Shown here piece by piece: positions 11,789 to 20,322 of a stretch of 64,000 bases of DNA. Both the position numbers and the translations under genes were made by a program. The notes under the pieces were generated by a model. That model did not search any database. It was given only the letters and a program-made list of their open reading frames with translations, and was not told the origin of the DNA. Each line of letters starts with the position of its first letter. Within the stretch, counting starts at the first letter, position 1. The DNA is from Kribbella pratensis (GTDB lineage: Bacteria > Actinomycetota > Actinomycetes > Propionibacteriales > Kribbellaceae), in assembly GCF_004365355.1 (NCBI RefSeq), contig NZ_SODP01000003.1, forward strand, positions 1,116,001 to 1,180,000, written 5' to 3'.

Positions 11789-13015
11789 TTAGACGGTCCA
11801 CTTCTGGTTTGCTCCGCCGGTGCAGGTCCAGATCTGCGTCGGTGTCGAGTTGGCGGAGTTGTTGCCGGTGACATCGAGGCACTTGTTCGCGTGTGGATTC
11901 ACCAGGTCGTGCCCGCCTGTGTAGGTCCATTGCTGGGCCGCATTGCCGTTACACGTTGCCAGCTGGACTCTGGTGCCATCGGCAACGCCGGCGTTCGCGA
12001 CGTCGAGGCATTTGCCCAGAGCCCGGATCGTGCCGTCACCAGGGCGGCTCCACTGCTGGGCGTTCGTGCCGTTGCAGTCGTACAGCTGGACTGTCGTACC
12101 GTCTGCGGAGTTCGCGCCGGCGACATCCAGGCACTTGCCGGCCAGGCCGGTGATCTGCGAGCCGCCGCCGCCGGAGCTGCCGAGCGTGGAGACGCGGACG
12201 TAGTCGACGGTCATGGTCTGCGGCATCACCGTGGAGCCGTCCGGGTTGCCCGGCCAGCCGCCGCCCACCGCGACGTTCATGATCATGAAGAACGGGTGGT
12301 TGAAGACCCAGGTGTTGCCGTTCAGGTCCGCCGGGGTCCGGCGCTCGTACTGGACGCCGTCGACGTACCAGGTGATCGAGTCCGGTGCCCAGTCGACGGT
12401 GAAGGTGTGGAAGTCGTCGGCGAACGACCAGCCGTTCGGATGGTTGTACGCGGCACCGATACCGCCGGCGCCGGAGTAGCCCGGTCCGTGGATCGTGCCG
12501 TGGACGGTGGCCGGCTCCTTGCCGATGTTCTCCATGATGTCGATCTCGCCGTCGTTCGGCCAGTTGCCGCCGCCGAGCATCCAGAAGGCCGGCCAGAGTC
12601 CTTGGCCGCGGGGGATCTTGATCCGCGCCTCGAACCGGCCGTACGTCTGGGTGAAGGTCTGCGCGGTGAGCAGCCGGGCCGAGGTGTACTGGCACGGGCC
12701 GTACCAGCACTGGAAGCCGCCGCTCTCCTTGCGGGCGGTGATGACCAGATTGCCGTTGCCGTCGAGCGCGGAGTTGCGAGTGCTGTTGGTGTAGTACTCG
12801 AGTTCGCTGTTGCCCCAGCCACCGCCGCCGGTGTCGTAACGCCACTTGTTGGGATCGGGGGCTTGGCCGGATGGTCCGTCGAAGTTGTCCTCCCAGACCG
12901 TCGCCGTGGTTGCGGCGGCGGCCTGCTGATGCGCTGTGGCAGCAGGCTGGAGGAGGGCGGTGCCGGCCAGTGCGGCACCGATCGCGAGGAACGCGAGCAT
13001 GCGGGGACGCTTCAT
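11789..13015 (-). CDS. Secreted GH16 endo-beta-glucanase with CBM13
   Basis: The 408-residue secreted enzyme has a signal peptide (basic MKRPR, hydrophobic core, cleavage near ATAHQQA). A GH16 catalytic domain spans about 40-280, with the motif DGEIDIMENIG: Glu157 nucleophile, Asp159, Glu162 acid/base. A Gly/Ser linker and a C-terminal ricin-type CBM13 (about 288-408) with three CLDV...QW repeats follow. This GH16 group cleaves beta-1,3- or beta-1,3-1,4-glucans such as laminarin or fungal wall glucan. The ATG has GAGG 5-6 bases upstream. Its promoter holds the operator also found at the importer operon, linking secretion of the depolymerase to uptake of its products. Confidence 0.95.
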   Translation of the reverse strand: MKRPRMLAFLAIGAALAGTALLQPAATAHQQAAAATTATVWEDNFDGPSGQAPDPNKWRYDTGGGGWGNSELEYYTNSTRNSALDGNGNLVITARKESGGFQCWYGPCQYTSARLLTAQTFTQTYGRFEARIKIPRGQGLWPAFWMLGGGNWPNDGEIDIMENIGKEPATVHGTIHGPGYSGAGGIGAAYNHPNGWSFADDFHTFTVDWAPDSITWYVDGVQYERRTPADLNGNTWVFNHPFFMIMNVAVGGGWPGNPDGSTVMPQTMTVDYVRVSTLGSSGGGGSQITGLAGKCLDVAGANSADGTTVQLYDCNGTNAQQWSRPGDGTIRALGKCLDVANAGVADGTRVQLATCNGNAAQQWTYTGGHDLVNPHANKCLDVTGNNSANSTPTQIWTCTGGANQKWTV

Positions 13016-13048
13016 GAGTACCTCATTTCCGGGGGGCGTCTGAATGAG

Positions 13049-13096
13049 GGCAGGAATTGGACCGCAGCGTGCCGTGAGAACGCTCTCAGGTCAACC
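13049..13096 (-). promoter_or_regulatory. GH16 promoter with LacI-type operator
   Basis: Read leftward: -35 TTGACC, then the operator TGAGAGCGTTCTCA (13075-13088), then -10-like CACGCT. The spacer between the hexamers is 17 bases and the operator occupies nearly all of it. The ATG of GH16 is 60 bases downstream. The operator and flanking bases match the copy at the importer operon, so both should answer to one repressor. Confidence 0.7.
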
Positions 13097-13100
13097 CCGG

Positions 13101-13170
13101 GACTAAATAAAAGATCTGAAAAAAGTCTCGGTTTCGGCGTTGACACCGGTGTGCACGGATGGTTACCTCT
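13101..13170 (+). promoter_or_regulatory. Candidate promoter for the GH30-GH18 operon
   Basis: A consensus -35 TTGACA (13140-13145) overlaps the 10-bp palindrome ACACCGGTGT (13143-13152). A weak -10 (TTACCT, 13163-13168) follows at 17 bases. Upstream lies an AT-rich tract (about 13103-13126) that stands out in this GC-rich DNA and may be an UP element. The operator at 13075-13088 lies about 55 bases further upstream, so the same LacI protein could affect both directions. Confidence 0.45.
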
Positions 13171-13251
13171 TGCTGACCACCTGTTGCGGCGCGGGCAGAC
13201 GCCGGCAACTCCACCGCCCCAAACTCCTTTATACAAAGGGAGAACCGCCCC

Positions 13252-15114
13252 ATGAAACGCTTCCTGCCGCTCGTGGTCGCTGCGCTCTGCGCGGCCGCCG
13301 CCGGCCTCGGCATCGGCACCGCTCCACCGGCGCAGGCCGCCGGCGAGCAGGTCAACATCTGGCTGACCACCACCAACGACAGCGCCGGCCAGAACGTCAC
13401 CCGCGGTCTGCAGCAGCAGACCCCGGTCAGCTTCGGCCCGGCCGGCGGATCGGCCAACCAGACGATCACGGTCAACGAGAACACGACGTACCAGTCCTTC
13501 GAAGGCGGCGGCGCGTCGTTCGCCGACAGCTCCGCCTGGCTGCTGAACAGCAGCAACACGATCTCGGCCACGACCCGCAATCAGGTGATGAAGGACCTGT
13601 TCGACCCCGTCGACGGGATCGGCCTGGCCTTCATCCGCAACCCGATGGGCGCCTCCGACCTCGCCCGGTTCAACTACTCCTACGACGACACGTGCTGCGA
13701 CCTGAACGACTTCAGCATCCAGCACGACCTGGCGGACGTCGTACCGCTGACCAAGCAGGCCCGGCAGCTCAACCCGGCCGTCAAGGTGATGGGCTCGCCG
13801 TGGAGTGCGCCGGCCTGGATGAAGGACAACAACGACTTCGTCCACCGCGGCTGGCTGAAGGCGCAGTACTACCCGATGTACGCGCAGTACTTCGTCAAGT
13901 ACCTGCAGCAGAACGAGGCCCAGGGCAACCACATCGACTACGTCTCGGTGCAGAACGAGCCGACCTGTTGCGGCACGGACAGCACCGGGTACGCGTCGAT
14001 GAACTGGAACGGCTCCGGGTTGCTGGAGTTCACCAAGAACAACCTGATGCCTGCGCTGCACGCCGCCGGGTTGACGACCAAGGTGCTGATCCTCGACTAC
14101 AACTGGGGCAACTACAACGACCTCGGTTCGGTCCCGATCGCGGACGCGGCGCTGCGCAACGATCCGAACTTCGGCGGTATCGCCTGGCACGGGTACGGCG
14201 GTGACGTGAACCTGCAGACGCAGATCCACAACCAGTACCCGAACGTGAACGCGTACATGACCGAGCACTCGGGCGGCACCTGGATCGCGAACCAGCAGGT
14301 CGAGGACATGAACAACCTGATCGACTACACCCGCAACTGGGACAAGTCGTGGGTCAAGTGGGGTATCGCTCTGGACGAGGACCACCTGCCGTTCGTCGGC
14401 GCCGGCTGCAATGTCTGCACCGGACTCGTCACCGTGCACCGCAACGACAGCCTGCGCGGCCAGGTCACCAAGACCGTCGAGTACTACACGATGGGCCACC
14501 TGACCAAGTTCGTGAAGCCGGGCGCACTGCGGATCGACTCGACCGCGAACAGCTCGGTGAAGAACGTGGCCTGGAAGAACCCTGACGGTTCGAAGGCACT
14601 GATCGCGTTCAACACCACCGGTAGTTCGCAGTCGGTGCGGGTGAACTGGGGCTCGCAGTCCTTCACCTACACGCTGCCGACCAAGACCTCGGCGACCTTC
14701 ACCTGGTCCGGCACGCAAAGTGGCGGCGGTGGCGGTGGCGGTCAGATCACCGGCCTGGCCGGTAAGTGCATGGACGTCGCCGGCGCGAACAGCGCGGACG
14801 GTACGGCGGTGCAGCTGTACGACTGCAACGGTACGACGGCACAGCAGTGGGACCGTCCCGGTGACGGGACGATCCGTGCCCTCGGCAAGTGCCTCGACGT
14901 CAACGCAGGCTCCGTCGCCAACGGGGCGAAGGTGCAGCTCTATTCGTGCAACGGCAGCGCCGCCCAGCAATGGACCTACACGAGCGGGAGAGATCTGGTG
15001 AATCCACAGGCGAACAAGTGTCTCGATGTCACGGGCAACAACTCGGCGAACGGTACGCCGCTGCAGCTTTGGAGCTGCACCGGTGCCGCGAACCAGAAGT
15101 GGACCGTGTCATGA
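13252..15114 (+). CDS. Secreted GH30 glycosidase with CBM13
   Basis: The 620-residue secreted enzyme has a signal peptide ending near AQAAGEQ and a GH30 (beta/alpha)8 barrel plus beta domain (about 32-485). The acid/base is Glu236 in VSVQNEPT and the nucleophile is Glu338 in MTEHSGG. A glycine linker and a C-terminal CBM13 (about 498-620) follow. Family members of this layout are glucosylceramidase-like or endo-beta-1,6-glucanases; beta-1,6-glucan fits a neighbour that attacks beta-1,3-glucan. AGGGAG precedes the ATG. It overlaps the chitinase-like gene by four bases (ATGA), forming one operon. The CBM13 DNA is nearly the same as in the flanking genes. Confidence 0.94.
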   Translation: MKRFLPLVVAALCAAAAGLGIGTAPPAQAAGEQVNIWLTTTNDSAGQNVTRGLQQQTPVSFGPAGGSANQTITVNENTTYQSFEGGGASFADSSAWLLNSSNTISATTRNQVMKDLFDPVDGIGLAFIRNPMGASDLARFNYSYDDTCCDLNDFSIQHDLADVVPLTKQARQLNPAVKVMGSPWSAPAWMKDNNDFVHRGWLKAQYYPMYAQYFVKYLQQNEAQGNHIDYVSVQNEPTCCGTDSTGYASMNWNGSGLLEFTKNNLMPALHAAGLTTKVLILDYNWGNYNDLGSVPIADAALRNDPNFGGIAWHGYGGDVNLQTQIHNQYPNVNAYMTEHSGGTWIANQQVEDMNNLIDYTRNWDKSWVKWGIALDEDHLPFVGAGCNVCTGLVTVHRNDSLRGQVTKTVEYYTMGHLTKFVKPGALRIDSTANSSVKNVAWKNPDGSKALIAFNTTGSSQSVRVNWGSQSFTYTLPTKTSATFTWSGTQSGGGGGGGQITGLAGKCMDVAGANSADGTAVQLYDCNGTTAQQWDRPGDGTIRALGKCLDVNAGSVANGAKVQLYSCNGSAAQQWTYTSGRDLVNPQANKCLDVTGNNSANGTPLQLWSCTGAANQKWTVS

Positions 15115-16478
15115 AGCGCGTGGCGGCGGCAGCCGGGGCTCTGATGCTCGGTTCCGGTCTGTTGATCACGGCAACGCCCGCGCAGGCGGCGACCGGAGCG
15201 ATCACCGGCTTGGCCGGTAAGTGCGTGGACGTGGCGGCTGCGAACAGTGCGGACGGTACGCCGGTCCAGCTGTACGACTGCAACGGAACCGGCGCGCAGC
15301 AGTGGAGCCGTTCGAGCGACGGCACAGTGCGTGCCCTCGGCAAGTGTCTCGATGTGTCGGGCGGCTCGGTGGCCAACGGCGCTCGCGTCCAGCTGTGGAC
15401 CTGCAACGGGTCGGCCGCCCAGCAGTGGACGTATACCTCCGGCCGGGATCTCGTGAACCTGCAAGCGAACAAGTGTCTCGATGTCACCGGCAACAACTCC
15501 GCGAACGGTACGCCGCTGCAGTTGTGGAGCTGCACAGGAGCGGCGAACCAGAAGTGGAATGCCCCGGCCGCCGACGACGGGCCTCCGCCGACGGGTGGTG
15601 CGCCGATGGCGGCTGCGCCGTACCTGTATGAAGGCTGGGGCGACCCGCCGAACCCGGCGACCGTGATGAACGCGTCCGGGGTGAAGTGGTTCACGATGGC
15701 CTTCATCCTCTCCAACGGGTACTGCAACCCGCAGTGGGACGGCGGGCGTCCGCTGACCGGTGGCGTGGACCAGCAGGCGATCAACACGATCAGGTCGAAC
15801 GGCGGTGACGTCGTGGTCTCGATCGGCGGCTGGTCGGGCAACAAGCTCGGTCAGAGCTGCGGGTCGGCGAGCGAGCTCGCGGCGGCGTACCAGAAGGTGA
15901 TCAACGCGCTGTCGCTGAAGGCGATCGACATCGACATCGAGGACCAGGAGATCGCTCAGGCTGGTCCGCGGCAGAAGGTGATCGACGCGCTGAAGATCAT
16001 CGAGCAGAACAATCCCGGGATCACGACGTACCTGACCTTCGGGACGACCACGTCCGGTCCGGACGGGAACGGTCAGGACCTGATCCGGCGCGGTGCGGCG
16101 TCCGGGCTGAACCTCGACGGCTGGGTGATCATGCCGTTCGACTTCGGCGGCGGCACCACCAACATGGGCTCGCTGATGGTGCAGGCGGCCGAGGGCCTGA
16201 AGAACCAGGTGAAGGCGGCGTACGGCCTGAGCGACGACGCGGCGTACCGGAAGATCGGCATCTCGTCGATGAACGGCATCACCGACAACGCCGAGCGGGT
16301 GAACGTCTCCGACTTCGAGACGATGCTGTCCTACGCGTCGCAGCACCACCTGGCGCGGTTCACCTTCTGGTCCGCGAACCGCGACCGCCCCTGCACCGGC
16401 GGCAGCGCCGACAGCTGCTCCGGCATCTCCCAAAACCCCTGGGACTTCACCAAGGTGATCGGCCGCTACCGGGGATAG
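15111..16478 (+). CDS. Secreted GH18 chitinase-like protein with N-terminal CBM13
   Basis: The 455-residue protein has a signal peptide (cut near AQAATGA), a CBM13 at about 29-150, a Pro-rich linker and a GH18 domain (about 165-455). It shows the SIGG substrate motif (237-240) and the IDIDIE catalytic motif with Asp273, Asp275 and Glu277 as acid. It likely cleaves chitin or GlcNAc-containing glycans outside the cell. Here the lectin domain is N-terminal, unlike in the GH16 and GH30 neighbours. The start overlaps the GH30 stop (ATGA). I take the short form because the signal peptide starts at 15111; the frame is open further upstream inside GH30. Confidence 0.92.
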   Translation: MKRVAAAAGALMLGSGLLITATPAQAATGAITGLAGKCVDVAAANSADGTPVQLYDCNGTGAQQWSRSSDGTVRALGKCLDVSGGSVANGARVQLWTCNGSAAQQWTYTSGRDLVNLQANKCLDVTGNNSANGTPLQLWSCTGAANQKWNAPAADDGPPPTGGAPMAAAPYLYEGWGDPPNPATVMNASGVKWFTMAFILSNGYCNPQWDGGRPLTGGVDQQAINTIRSNGGDVVVSIGGWSGNKLGQSCGSASELAAAYQKVINALSLKAIDIDIEDQEIAQAGPRQKVIDALKIIEQNNPGITTYLTFGTTTSGPDGNGQDLIRRGAASGLNLDGWVIMPFDFGGGTTNMGSLMVQAAEGLKNQVKAAYGLSDDAAYRKIGISSMNGITDNAERVNVSDFETMLSYASQHHLARFTFWSANRDRPCTGGSADSCSGISQNPWDFTKVIGRYRG

Positions 16479-16479
16479 C

Positions 16480-16567
16480 GGATCTCCAGGCCATCACAAT
16501 CGGCCCGCGACGGCGCGCGTTGATGTGCGCTCGTCGCGGGCCGATGATTGTGATGGCCTGGAGATCC
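16480..16567 (+). terminator. Long hairpin after the GH30-GH18 operon
   Basis: Two bases after the chitinase stop begins an inverted repeat: 16480-16512 pairs with 16532-16567, leaving a three-base bulge and a 19-base loop, for a stem of about 33 bp. There is no T-run. It most likely ends or protects the operon transcript and insulates the MerR promoter just downstream. Confidence 0.7.
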
Positions 16568-16570
16568 GGT

Positions 16571-16601
16571 TTGACCCTCCGGTTACCGGAGGGTGGAAGC
16601 T
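16571..16601 (+). promoter_or_regulatory. MerR-type promoter, 19-bp spacer
   Basis: TTGACC (-35) and GAAGCT (-10) are separated by 19 bases. That spacer includes most of the palindrome CCCTCCGGTTACCGGAGGG (16575-16593). A long spacer carrying a dyad is the hallmark of promoters that MerR-family proteins activate by twisting DNA. Seven bases after the -10 is the ATG at 16608, so the mRNA is probably leaderless. Confidence 0.75.
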
Positions 16602-16607
16602 TGGGGC

Positions 16608-17456
16608 ATGACGGCGACGGTGACGGTGGGGGAGTTTTCCCGCCTGACGCATCTGAGCGTGAAGACCCTGCACCACTACCACGAGATCGGCCTCCTCGCC
16701 CCGGTGTCGGTCGACGCTTCGTCGGGCTACCGGCGGTACAGCACTGCGCAGGTCGACACGGCCCAGTTGATCCGGCGGCTGCGCGAGCTGCGGATGCCGC
16801 TGGCCGACGTACAGGCAGTGGTCGATGCCGATGACGGAGCGGCGCGGGAGGAGCGGCTGCGGACGCATCTCGAGCGGATGGAGCAGGAGCTTCAGCACAC
16901 GCGTGACGTGGTCGTGTCACTGCGCGAGCTGCTGACGCCCGGGCAGCCCGTGCTCGACGTCGAGTACCGCTTCATCCCGTCGTTCCGTGCGTACGCCGTC
17001 CGTGGTCAGGTCGTGCGCGACGAGATCGGGCCGTGGTGCGAGTTCGCCTTCGGCCGGCTGGACGAGGTGGCCGGCGACATCCGCGCGACCGCGGGAGCGA
17101 CGTACAGCGACGAGTTCTTCACCGACGACGTGGGGGAGGTCGTCAGCTTCCTCCCGGTCGCGCCCGACCAGGCGCCCGCCGACGGGGTGGAGCTCGTCGA
17201 CCTGCCCGGCGGGTACTTCGCGATCGCCGTCCACGCGGGCCCGATGACCGACTTCGACCGCACGTACGGCGGGCTCGGAAGCCACGTCGCGGAGTACTGC
17301 GAGGTCGCACCCGGCCCGATCCGTGAGTTGTACCCCATCGGCCCGGGCGACGTGCCCGATCCGGCCGACTACCGAACCGAAGTCTGCTGGCCGATCCAGC
17401 GGATCCCTGTGACCGGGGCGGTGGGGCGGGAAAAGAATCCAACACTGAAAGGCTGA
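16608..17456 (+). CDS. MerR-family regulator with GyrI-like effector domain
   Basis: The 282-residue protein has an N-terminal MerR winged HTH (VGEFSRLTHLSVKTLHHYHEIGLLAP, cut here), a coiled coil (about 80-112) and a C-terminal GyrI/BmrR-type small-molecule-binding domain (about 125-275). It resembles drug-sensing MerR activators such as BmrR and TipA. The ATG at 16608 is favoured over an earlier in-frame codon because the MerR-type promoter would start transcription there. The VOC gene follows after three bases and is probably co-regulated. Confidence 0.92.
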   Translation: MTATVTVGEFSRLTHLSVKTLHHYHEIGLLAPVSVDASSGYRRYSTAQVDTAQLIRRLRELRMPLADVQAVVDADDGAAREERLRTHLERMEQELQHTRDVVVSLRELLTPGQPVLDVEYRFIPSFRAYAVRGQVVRDEIGPWCEFAFGRLDEVAGDIRATAGATYSDEFFTDDVGEVVSFLPVAPDQAPADGVELVDLPGGYFAIAVHAGPMTDFDRTYGGLGSHVAEYCEVAPGPIRELYPIGPGDVPDPADYRTEVCWPIQRIPVTGAVGREKNPTLKG

Positions 17457-17459
17457 AAC

Positions 17460-17807
17460 GTGTCTATTTCCCTTGAGAACATCGCTTTCGACTGTTCCGA
17501 CGCGGCGACCCTGGCGGCCTTCTGGGCCGGCGTGCTCTCCACCGAGGTCGATGCTGATGGCAACGAGTTCTTCGCGACCGTGAACCGCGCCGCGGACGGG
17601 CCGACGCTGATGTTCCTGCAGGTCCCCGAGCCGCGCAACGGCAAGAACCGCCTGCACGTCGACCTTGCCGCCACCGACTGGGCCGCCGAGGTCGACCGCC
17701 TGGTCGGGCTCGGCGCCAAGCGCGTCGACGAGCACACCGAGTACGGCACCCACTGGATCACCCTGGCCGACCCGGAAGGCAACGTCTTCGACGTAGCCGA
17801 GCACTAG
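17460..17807 (+). CDS. VOC (glyoxalase/bleomycin-resistance) family protein
   Basis: A 115-residue single VOC module: IAFDCSDAATLAAFWAGVL opens the first beta-alpha-beta unit and HWITLADPEGNVFDV closes the second. Such proteins bind metals or small molecules and can be drug-binding resistance proteins. The start is GTG, three bases after the MerR stop with GAAAGG nearby. Co-transcription with a drug-sensing MerR protein favours a resistance or detoxification role; the ligand is unknown. Confidence 0.88.
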   Translation: MSISLENIAFDCSDAATLAAFWAGVLSTEVDADGNEFFATVNRAADGPTLMFLQVPEPRNGKNRLHVDLAATDWAAEVDRLVGLGAKRVDEHTEYGTHWITLADPEGNVFDVAEH

Positions 17808-17836
17808 GCCGGGGTCGAGTGACCCTCGGCTCCATC

Positions 17837-18592
17837 TCAGGGGTGGTTGAACGAGTACCGGGTGCCGTCAGATCTCGCCCGGCCGTTCTCGGCCAACTCG
17901 TCCAAGCGGGCTCGTGCGTGCGCAACGGGCCAGCGGAAGGCGCGGCCGAGCTCGCCTGGCGTGGTCTGCAGCATCGTGGCCAGGAACTGCTCGGTTGCGA
18001 GTGCGTGGTCGGTGCCGCCGCCGACCTCGAACTGCTCGCAGGTCAAGGCGATCAGCGCCGCGGGCCAGCCGGAACCGCTCTCGTGGACGCCGGCCGTGGT
18101 GACCAGCAGATTGCGCTGGAGCTCGGTGATCGCGCGCTGGTAGCGGCTCCGATCGCCGATCAGTGCTCGCAGCGTTGCGCTCGGCAATGGTTCGTCGGCG
18201 ATGGCTTCGGCGATCTCATGGGCGGCCGGCGACAGCTCCAGCGACTGGTGGTCACCCGGGTGGCCCGCGGCCGGGTAGAGCGCGGTGAGAAGGTTCGGCG
18301 ACAGGAACGTTCCACGCCCGCCGAGGTACGCGCCGTACCAGGCGAGGCCGCGGCGCGGCAGTTCGTCCTTCCAGGTCCAGACCCGTTGCTCGTTCTTCCC
18401 CATCCCCGAACGGAACGGCTCCTCGTCCTCGCCGGCGACCGCCTCCCACAGTGACGGTACGACGGCGCGCGGTGCCGGAAACAACAAGGCGAACCCGACA
18501 TCGTCGATGAACGCGCCCGCCCGCTCGATCGACCCGATCCGTCGTCCCCGCACCCACCAGCGCGCGGCCCGCGCCCGCCCGAGTTCCGTCAT
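17837..18592 (-). CDS. Winged-helix protein, AlkZ/YcaQ-like
   Basis: About 251 residues, without signal peptide or membrane segment. The N-terminal half ([28 protein letters not shown], cut here) and the middle recall AlkZ/YcaQ-related winged-helix proteins that include DNA glycosylases. I could not locate the catalytic QxQ motif, so glycosylase activity is not claimed. The start could be the ATG at 18592 or a TTG at 18604; neither has a clear ribosome site. It is convergent with the VOC gene. Confidence 0.7.
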   Translation of the reverse strand: MTELGRARAARWWVRGRRIGSIERAGAFIDDVGFALLFPAPRAVVPSLWEAVAGEDEEPFRSGMGKNEQRVWTWKDELPRRGLAWYGAYLGGRGTFLSPNLLTALYPAAGHPGDHQSLELSPAAHEIAEAIADEPLPSATLRALIGDRSRYQRAITELQRNLLVTTAGVHESGSGWPAALIALTCEQFEVGGGTDHALATEQFLATMLQTTPGELGRAFRWPVAHARARLDELAENGRARSDGTRYSFNHP

Positions 18593-18699
18593 CGGGACAG
18601 TCAATCACTGGCCCCTTGCGTCGGTGGCTCGGGCGGAGCAACGTGGAGTCCGACCGGTGGCGTCACCGGGGCGCCGCCCTGAGGCAAAGGGGGTGGATC

Positions 18700-19323
18700 G
18701 TGTACGCGCGTTCCACCACGATCAACGCCAGGCCGGAGTCGATCGACGCCGGCATCACGCAGCTGCGTGACGAGGTGATGCCCATGATCCTGGAGCTGGA
18801 CGGCTGTATCGGCTTGTCCATGCTGGTCGACCGGGAATCCGGCCGTTGCATCGCCACCAGCGCCTGGCAGTCGGAGGAGGCGATGCGGGCCACCGACGAA
18901 GAGCTCCGTCCCGTCCGCGACCGGCTGGCGGATCAGATGGGCAGTGGCAGTCCCAAGGTGGAGGAGTGGGAGATCGCCGTACTGCACCGTGACCACCGCT
19001 CCGCCGAGGGTGCCTGTGTCCGCGCGACCTGGATGAAGGTCGACCCTGCGAACCTCGAGCGTGCCATCGACGTCTACAAGATGGCCGCACTGCCGAGGCT
19101 GGAGGACCTGGCCGGGTTCTGCAGCGCCAGCTTGCTGATCGACCGCGCCTCCGGCCGGTGTGTTTCCTCGGTGTCCTACGACAGTCTGGAGGCCATGGAC
19201 AACAACCGCGAAGCCGCCGCCTCGATGCGCTCCGCCACCACCAAGGACGCAGGCGCCGAAGTTGTCGATGTGGGCGAGTTCGAGCTCGCTCTCGCCCATC
19301 TCCGCGTGCCCGAACTGACCTGA
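18700..19323 (+). CDS. Tandem-duplicated ABM-like (dimeric alpha-beta barrel) protein
   Basis: The 207-residue protein consists of two similar halves: [18 protein letters not shown] in the first matches [18 protein letters not shown] in the second, and each half ends in a similar EAM helix. This is the layout of two fused antibiotic-biosynthesis-monooxygenase-like ferredoxin folds. Members can be small oxygenases, heme-degrading or sensing proteins. I chose the GTG at 18700 because AAGGGGGTGG lies just before it. No catalytic residues are diagnostic, so only the fold is assigned. Confidence 0.75.
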   Translation: MYARSTTINARPESIDAGITQLRDEVMPMILELDGCIGLSMLVDRESGRCIATSAWQSEEAMRATDEELRPVRDRLADQMGSGSPKVEEWEIAVLHRDHRSAEGACVRATWMKVDPANLERAIDVYKMAALPRLEDLAGFCSASLLIDRASGRCVSSVSYDSLEAMDNNREAAASMRSATTKDAGAEVVDVGEFELALAHLRVPELT

Positions 19324-19384
19324 CCCGCTGAAGCGATCAGCCCCAGGCCCTCCAGTGAGCGCGGGGCACCCCGCCGGTCGCGGG

Positions 19385-19690
19385 CTAGTCCATCTGGTCG
19401 AGGTGTGCCTCGAGGGCGTCGAGGCGGTTGCGCCACAGGTCGCGGTACGGCGCCAGCCAGGCGTCGACCTCGGCCAGTGGCGCCGGGCGGAGGCGGTACC
19501 AGCGGCGCTGGGCGTCGTGACGGACCTCCACCAGCCCGGCGTCGCGCAGTACCTTCAAATGCTTCGACACCGCAGGCTGGCTGAGGGACAGCGCGTCGAC
19601 AAGCTCGCCCACGGGCCGCTCACCGGCGCGCAACAGATCGAGGATGTCCCGCCGCCGAGGCTCCGCCAACACCTCGAACGTAGTTGCCAT
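19385..19690 (-). CDS. ArsR-family transcriptional regulator
   Basis: A 101-residue single-domain ArsR winged helix: LAEPRRRDILDLLRAGERPVGELV, then the recognition helix LSQPAVSKHLKVLRDAGLVEVR. No Cys residues are present, so it is not a classical metal sensor. The ATG at 19690 lies seven to eight bases after a TATATT box (minus strand) and has no ribosome site, which suggests a leaderless mRNA. No obvious target gene lies next to it; it probably regulates itself or a distant gene. Confidence 0.9.
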   Translation of the reverse strand: MATTFEVLAEPRRRDILDLLRAGERPVGELVDALSLSQPAVSKHLKVLRDAGLVEVRHDAQRRWYRLRPAPLAEVDAWLAPYRDLWRNRLDALEAHLDQMD

Positions 19691-19728
19691 ACCAGGAATA
19701 TAACCCGATCTCTCACTTTTCACGCGTG

Positions 19729-20289
19729 TCAGGGTGCGTGGCCGAAGACGGCCGTGAAGGCTTCGCGGTAAAGGTCCGGGAGGTCGGCGTCGCCGTTGTC
19801 GGCGGCCCAGCGGAGCAGGGCGGTGTGGGTTATTCCCAGGCAGGCGCTCGCGGCCGCGCGGGCGGCGTACTCGAGGGTCGGCTCGTCGGCGCAGATCGCT
19901 TGCACGAACGCCTCCTGCAGGCGGAACTGGCTGTCGAGGTGACGGGCCTGGAGGGCGGGGGTCGAGATCATCAGCCGGAGCCGGACGAGGAGCACGTCCG
20001 TGTTCGCGCGCTCGATGGTTGCCAGTACGGCGCGGCCGATGCGATCGGTGAGGGAACCGGTCGAGGGGAGTTCCGCGATCGACGCCGCGGCCTGCTGGTC
20101 GAAGTCGTCGTACAGGACGAGGTCTTCCTTGGTGGGGAAGTTCCGGTAGACCGTCATCGCCGAGACGCCGGCCGCGTCGGCGACCTCGTTGACCGTCGTC
20201 GCGTCGTACCCCTGGTCGGCGAACAGGCGGAGTGCCTGTCGCTGGATGCGTTGCCGGGTGTCGGCGCGCTGGCGGTCCCTCAAGCTCAT
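19729..20289 (-). CDS. TetR-family transcriptional regulator
   Basis: The 186-residue protein has an N-terminal TetR HTH (ALRLFADQGYDATTVNEVADAAGVSAMTVYRNFPTKEDLV, cut) and a ligand-binding C-domain. It is divergent from the SDR gene, with 33 bases between starts and a palindrome in that gap, so it should repress itself and the SDR. A TAGTAT box lies seven bases before the ATG on the minus strand, consistent with a leaderless transcript. Confidence 0.92.
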   Translation of the reverse strand: MSLRDRQRADTRQRIQRQALRLFADQGYDATTVNEVADAAGVSAMTVYRNFPTKEDLVLYDDFDQQAAASIAELPSTGSLTDRIGRAVLATIERANTDVLLVRLRLMISTPALQARHLDSQFRLQEAFVQAICADEPTLEYAARAAASACLGITHTALLRWAADNGDADLPDLYREAFTAVFGHAP

Positions 20290-20290
20290 G

Positions 20291-20312
20291 TGGTAGATAC
20301 TACCAATATGAT
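20291..20312. promoter_or_regulatory. TetR operator and -10 box between tetR and SDR genes
   Basis: TGGTAGATACTACCA (20291-20305) is a perfect 6-3-6 palindrome two bases from the TetR start. It directly abuts TATGAT (20307-20312), a good -10 for the SDR gene. A TetR dimer bound here would block both promoters. From TATGAT, transcription should begin within a few bases of the SDR ATG at 20323. Confidence 0.7.
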
Positions 20313-20322
20313 AGTTTCTAAC

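Noticed and set aside
16480-16567. The long inverted repeat as the end of an insertion sequence
   Set aside because: No transposase frame or second copy is nearby; its place right after a stop codon fits a terminator.
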